From assembly GCA_021796135.1 (NCBI GenBank), contig JAJYOQ010000141.1, positions 1 through 9,115 of the forward strand: a DNA stretch of 9,115 nt, given 5' to 3'. The stretch is from Bacteroidota bacterium. Its GTDB lineage: Bacteria > Bacteroidota > Ignavibacteria > Ignavibacteriales > Ignavibacteriaceae. The notes below the pieces were generated by a model. It was not told the origin of the DNA and ran no database searches. It worked only from the letters and a program-made list of their open reading frames with translations. Numbering within the stretch: the stretch's first letter is position 1; every line of letters begins with the position of its first letter. Shown piece after piece: positions 6,468 to 9,115 of the stretch. A program made the translations under genes and the position numbers.

Positions 6468-6515
6468 ATTCCAACATTCCACTACTCCATTACTCTAATT
6501 TTCCATCACTCCATT
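6468..6515. repeat. degenerate 8-bp tandem repeat between rhaB and lutC
   Basis: Six consecutive 8-base units (ATTCCAAC, ATTCCACT, ACTCCATT, ACTCTAAT, TTTCCATC, ACTCCATT) share the pattern A-Y-T-C-C-A-W-Y. The first unit also pairs with TGGAAT at 6457-6462 to give a six-pair hairpin with a five-base loop. It fills most of the non-coding gap between rhaB and lutC. No promoter or terminator is evident in that gap. Confidence 0.65.
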
Positions 6516-6555
6516 TTTTCGAAATTCCAAATGTTGCGTAACATGAGGCAATACT

Positions 6556-8055
6556 TTATCTCAATATATTTTTATAGTTCGCTTCATTTTCATCGAAGTA
6601 ACTTGAATTTTTTGGCTCATACATTTTTAACTCGAAAGAGTTGGCTACGATCATTCTCCATGCATGAAGATCCGGTACCGCTCCTGAAGCTATTGCTTGA
6701 ACTCCAATATTTCCTATTATTGTCCCTTCAATAGGCCCGGCAAGAACATTGCGACCGATAGCATCGGCTGTCAATTGTGTAAGAAGTTCGTTCTGAATTC
6801 CCCCACCAACTGCATGTAATATTTTAATCTTATTACCGGAGACCGATTCTATTTCCTTAATTGTATTTCTATAACTAAAAGCAAGGCTTTCGAGAACTAC
6901 TCTTATGATAAATCCGGTATCCGATTTAACTGTTTGTCCTGTTTCCTTTAAATATGCGATTATCTTTTCAGGCATTTCACCTGCTTTAAGAAATCTTGGA
7001 TCACTAAGGTCTACCCATGCTCTTGCAAATCCATTTTCCATAGCCATGGATACTAAGTCTGGATAACTATATTCTTTAGATTTTTCTTGCCAATACCGTC
7101 TGCATTCTTGAATAGGCCATAAGCCAATAATGTTTTTAAGAAAACGTGTTGTCTTTTCAACACCCCCTTCATTTGTAAAGTTGTACTCCATTGCTTGAGC
7201 AGATAGCAATGATTGTTTTAATTCAATACCCATTAAAGACCAAGTGCCGGAACTTAAGAATGCCCAACCTGCCCCCTTTGCAGGACTACTTTCGTATGCC
7301 GGAACTGAAACTACTGCCGAAGCTGTATCATGACAGGCACTTGCTATAACCGGAATATTTTTACCTAATCCTGTCTGCTCTGCAATAGATGGTAGTAATG
7401 GCCCTAATATAGTGCCGGGTTCGATTATTTCGGGAAATATTTTCCTTGGTAATTCAAATGCATCAATTAATTCCCATGACCATTTCCTTTCAATTGGATC
7501 TGCAAGACTAGATGTAGAAGCGATTGAAAATTCAGCTCTCTTTTTACCGGAAAGCAAAAAATTTAAGAAGTCAGGAATTAGTAGCATTTTATCTGTAACA
7601 TTTAACAAATTTAATTTCCGTTTTTTCTCCGACATAAGCTGAAACAGTGTGTTAAATTGTGCAAATTGAATTCCAACAATATTATAAATTCGAGCTTTTG
7701 GAACAATTTGAAATGCTTGCTTTATGATATCATCAGTACGATCGTCACGGTAATGATACGGATACCCAAGTATTCTATCTTCTGAATCAATTAAAACATA
7801 ATCAACACCCCAAGTATCGACTCCTATTCCATCAAACTCACTGCCAAACGCTTTTTGTGCATTTGTTAGTCCAACTATTATCTCTTTATAAATTGCTAAA
7901 ATATCCCAATGAAACCCGTTTTCATATTTGATACTATGAGTAGTGAAGCGATGAACTTCGTGCAATGTTATTTTATTTTCATTTAGTTTTGCAACTACAC
8001 AGCGTCCGCTTTCAGCACCAAGATCAAAACCAATAAATTTTTTATCTTGAGTCAA
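6556..8055 (-). CDS. rhaB: rhamnulokinase (FGGY family)
   Basis: A cytosolic sugar kinase using ATP to turn L-rhamnulose into L-rhamnulose-1-phosphate. The 499 residues show the two-domain FGGY layout. GFDLGAESGR (9-18) is the N-terminal phosphate loop. GVDTWGVDYVLID (78-90) and HYRDDRT (101-107) are the sugar-site blocks typical of RhaB. ACHDTASAV (240-248) holds the probable catalytic base D243. LSSGTWSLMG (267-276) and HAVGGGIQNELL (414-425) form the ATP site, with the GG loop at 417-419. The start is TTG at 8055: no ATG or GTG lies between it and an in-frame TAA just upstream, the glycine loop begins only eight codons in, and AGGGA sits seven bases before it. It lies 22 bases after the kinase gene upstream, in one operon. 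The window does not hold the rhamnulose-1-phosphate aldolase. Confidence 0.95.
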   Translation of the reverse strand: MTQDKKFIGFDLGAESGRCVVAKLNENKITLHEVHRFTTHSIKYENGFHWDILAIYKEIIVGLTNAQKAFGSEFDGIGVDTWGVDYVLIDSEDRILGYPYHYRDDRTDDIIKQAFQIVPKARIYNIVGIQFAQFNTLFQLMSEKKRKLNLLNVTDKMLLIPDFLNFLLSGKKRAEFSIASTSSLADPIERKWSWELIDAFELPRKIFPEIIEPGTILGPLLPSIAEQTGLGKNIPVIASACHDTASAVVSVPAYESSPAKGAGWAFLSSGTWSLMGIELKQSLLSAQAMEYNFTNEGGVEKTTRFLKNIIGLWPIQECRRYWQEKSKEYSYPDLVSMAMENGFARAWVDLSDPRFLKAGEMPEKIIAYLKETGQTVKSDTGFIIRVVLESLAFSYRNTIKEIESVSGNKIKILHAVGGGIQNELLTQLTADAIGRNVLAGPIEGTIIGNIGVQAIASGAVPDLHAWRMIVANSFELKMYEPKNSSYFDENEANYKNILR

Positions 8056-8062
8056 TTTCCTA

Positions 8063-8067
8063 TCCCT
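8063..8067 (-). promoter_or_regulatory. ribosome-binding site supporting the TTG start of rhaB
   Basis: On the minus strand this reads AGGGA, seven bases before TTG 8055. A second AGGA lies only two bases before the TTG, too close to act. With the upstream in-frame stop this makes TTG the only reasonable rhaB start. Confidence 0.55.
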
Positions 8068-8077
8068 ATTGTTTTAA

Positions 8078-9115
8078 TTATTTGTTTTCTAAAAAATTCT
8101 TTACTTCATTAGCGACAATATACTCTTCATTAGTAAGTATGATAGCTATCTTAATTTTGGAACTCTCATGAGAAATCAGACCTTCTTTAGGATTTGAATT
8201 ATTCTTATCTTCGTCCATAATTATTCCTAAGTTGTCCATGTTGGATAATATCTCTTTACGAAGAAGAGCAGAGTTTTGTCCGGCACCTGCAGTAAAAACA
8301 ATACAATCAGCGCTGTTAAGAATCGCAAGATATTCTCCAATATATCTTTTTACATAATAAGCAAAAGTTTTGAATGCTAATTCTGCCCTTTTATTTCCTT
8401 TTAACATACCCTCTTCAATATCTCTGAAGTCGCCGCTGATTCCGGAGATACCGTAGATTCCGCCCTTAGACATTAATATGTTTCCAACTTCTTCTATGGT
8501 TAGATTTTCTTTCTTCATCAAATACAATAATGCAAACGGGTCTAAGTCGCCTACTCTCTTTGCCTGTAGCAAACCGCTTTGGGGACTCATACCCATAGAT
8601 GTATCGATTGACAAACCGTCTTTAATTGCGCAAACAGAAGAACTCCCACCAAGGTGACAAGAGATTACCTTCTCAGCTCCGAATAATTCCTTTGCCTTAA
8701 TTCCAATAAATCTATGCGAAGCACCGTGAAATCCATATTTGCGAATACCATATTTTTCAAAATACTCATAAGGTATCCCATATAAATATGCTTCCGGAGG
8801 AATGTTTTTATGAAAATGAGTTTCAAATAATCCTATTAAAGGTGTATGATTTAATAATTTCTTAAAGACTGAAATTGCAGTTATATAAACATCTGTATGA
8901 ACCGGAGCAAGGAAGCGATAATCTTCCATAGCTTTAAGGACATTGTCCGTCAATTCAACACAACCGCTTACTCCCTTTGCATGAACTGTCTTAAAGCCAA
9001 CTGCATTAATTTCTTCAATTAAAATTTTTTCCTTGATTGATTCTAAGGTAAGATTGATAGCAAAAGTATAATCCGGAATTTCAAGCTTTAATAATTTCTT
9101 TTCATCCCCTTCAAA
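8078..9115 (-). CDS. ackA: divergent acetate/propionate kinase, N-terminus beyond the window
   Basis: The frame is open from the window edge (9115) to TAA 8078, giving 345 residues. A TTG at 8953 is internal, because family text continues upstream of it (INAVGFKTVHAKG). About 50 N-terminal residues are missing. The protein matches acetate kinases throughout: RKYGFHGASH (125-134), ISCHLGGSSSVCAI (151-164), DTSMGMSPQSGLL (171-183), then GIYGISGISGDFRDIEEG, FTAGAGQNSALLRKEIL and TNEE. By Methanosarcina AckA numbering, H180, R241 and E384 are kept (H130, R187, E330 of the fragment). R91 is Lys (K42), D148 is Glu (E98) and the HLGNG loop is HLGGS. Such kinases exchange acyl phosphate and ADP for the acid and ATP. 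Beside rhamnose genes, propionate or another short acid is as plausible as acetate. It is 22 bases upstream of rhaB and evidently in the same operon. Confidence 0.85.
   Translation of the reverse strand, partial: FEGDEKKLLKLEIPDYTFAINLTLESIKEKILIEEINAVGFKTVHAKGVSGCVELTDNVLKAMEDYRFLAPVHTDVYITAISVFKKLLNHTPLIGLFETHFHKNIPPEAYLYGIPYEYFEKYGIRKYGFHGASHRFIGIKAKELFGAEKVISCHLGGSSSVCAIKDGLSIDTSMGMSPQSGLLQAKRVGDLDPFALLYLMKKENLTIEEVGNILMSKGGIYGISGISGDFRDIEEGMLKGNKRAELAFKTFAYYVKRYIGEYLAILNSADCIVFTAGAGQNSALLRKEILSNMDNLGIIMDEDKNNSNPKEGLISHESSKIKIAIILTNEEYIVANEVKNFLENK

Noticed and set aside
8078..8953. Start of the acetate kinase family gene at 8953
   Set aside because: That codon is an internal TTG. The frame is open to the window edge and the upstream translation (INAVGFKTVHAKG) is part of the conserved kinase fold.

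Overview
The window is AT-rich and coding-dense. It looks like part of a sugar-catabolism locus from a Bacteroidota/Chlorobi-group bacterium, with Ignavibacteria the best guess. The guess rests on base composition, weak Shine-Dalgarno use at several genes, and a TGCCTGCCGGTAGGCA palindrome read as a C-terminal 'LPTGRQ' tag, a repeat style I associate with that group. The taxonomic call is an inference, not proven.

Layout. Two blocks of minus-strand genes are separated by a plus-strand island. Right block (transcribed from 9115 down to 3618): a divergent acetate/propionate kinase (5' end outside the window), rhamnulokinase RhaB (TTG start), LutC, and a long LutB-type iron-sulfur protein fused to a LutA/GlpC-like CCG module. 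Left block (about 2077 down to 1): L-rhamnose isomerase RhaA, a 63-residue two-helix membrane protein, and the N-terminal 97 codons of a LacI-family repressor cut by the window edge. Between the blocks (2276-3588, plus strand) lies a decayed AbiEi-like antitoxin / nucleotidyltransferase-toxin pair. The antitoxin has lost its 5' end. The toxin has an in-frame stop, a frameshift, and no catalytic DxD region.

How the genes work together. RhaA converts L-rhamnose to L-rhamnulose and RhaB phosphorylates it. The aldolase that splits rhamnulose-1-P into DHAP and L-lactaldehyde is not in the window. LutB/LutC suggest that the lactaldehyde branch is oxidised through L-lactate to pyruvate. The acetate/propionate kinase suggests a branch ending in an acyl phosphate with ATP recovery. 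The LacI-family protein is the obvious candidate regulator. A perfect 31-bp direct repeat, 105 bp apart and centred on CG, sits between a candidate rhaA promoter and the rhaA start, and is a plausible pair of operators.

Most unusual points: the repeat-derived LutC C-terminus pressed against the lutB ribosome-binding site; the LutB fusion whose first CCG half has lost all its cysteines; the active-site substitutions in the kinase; the operator-like repeat pair; and the toxin-antitoxin wreck inside the sugar locus. I saw no RNA genes, CRISPR arrays or intact insertion sequences.
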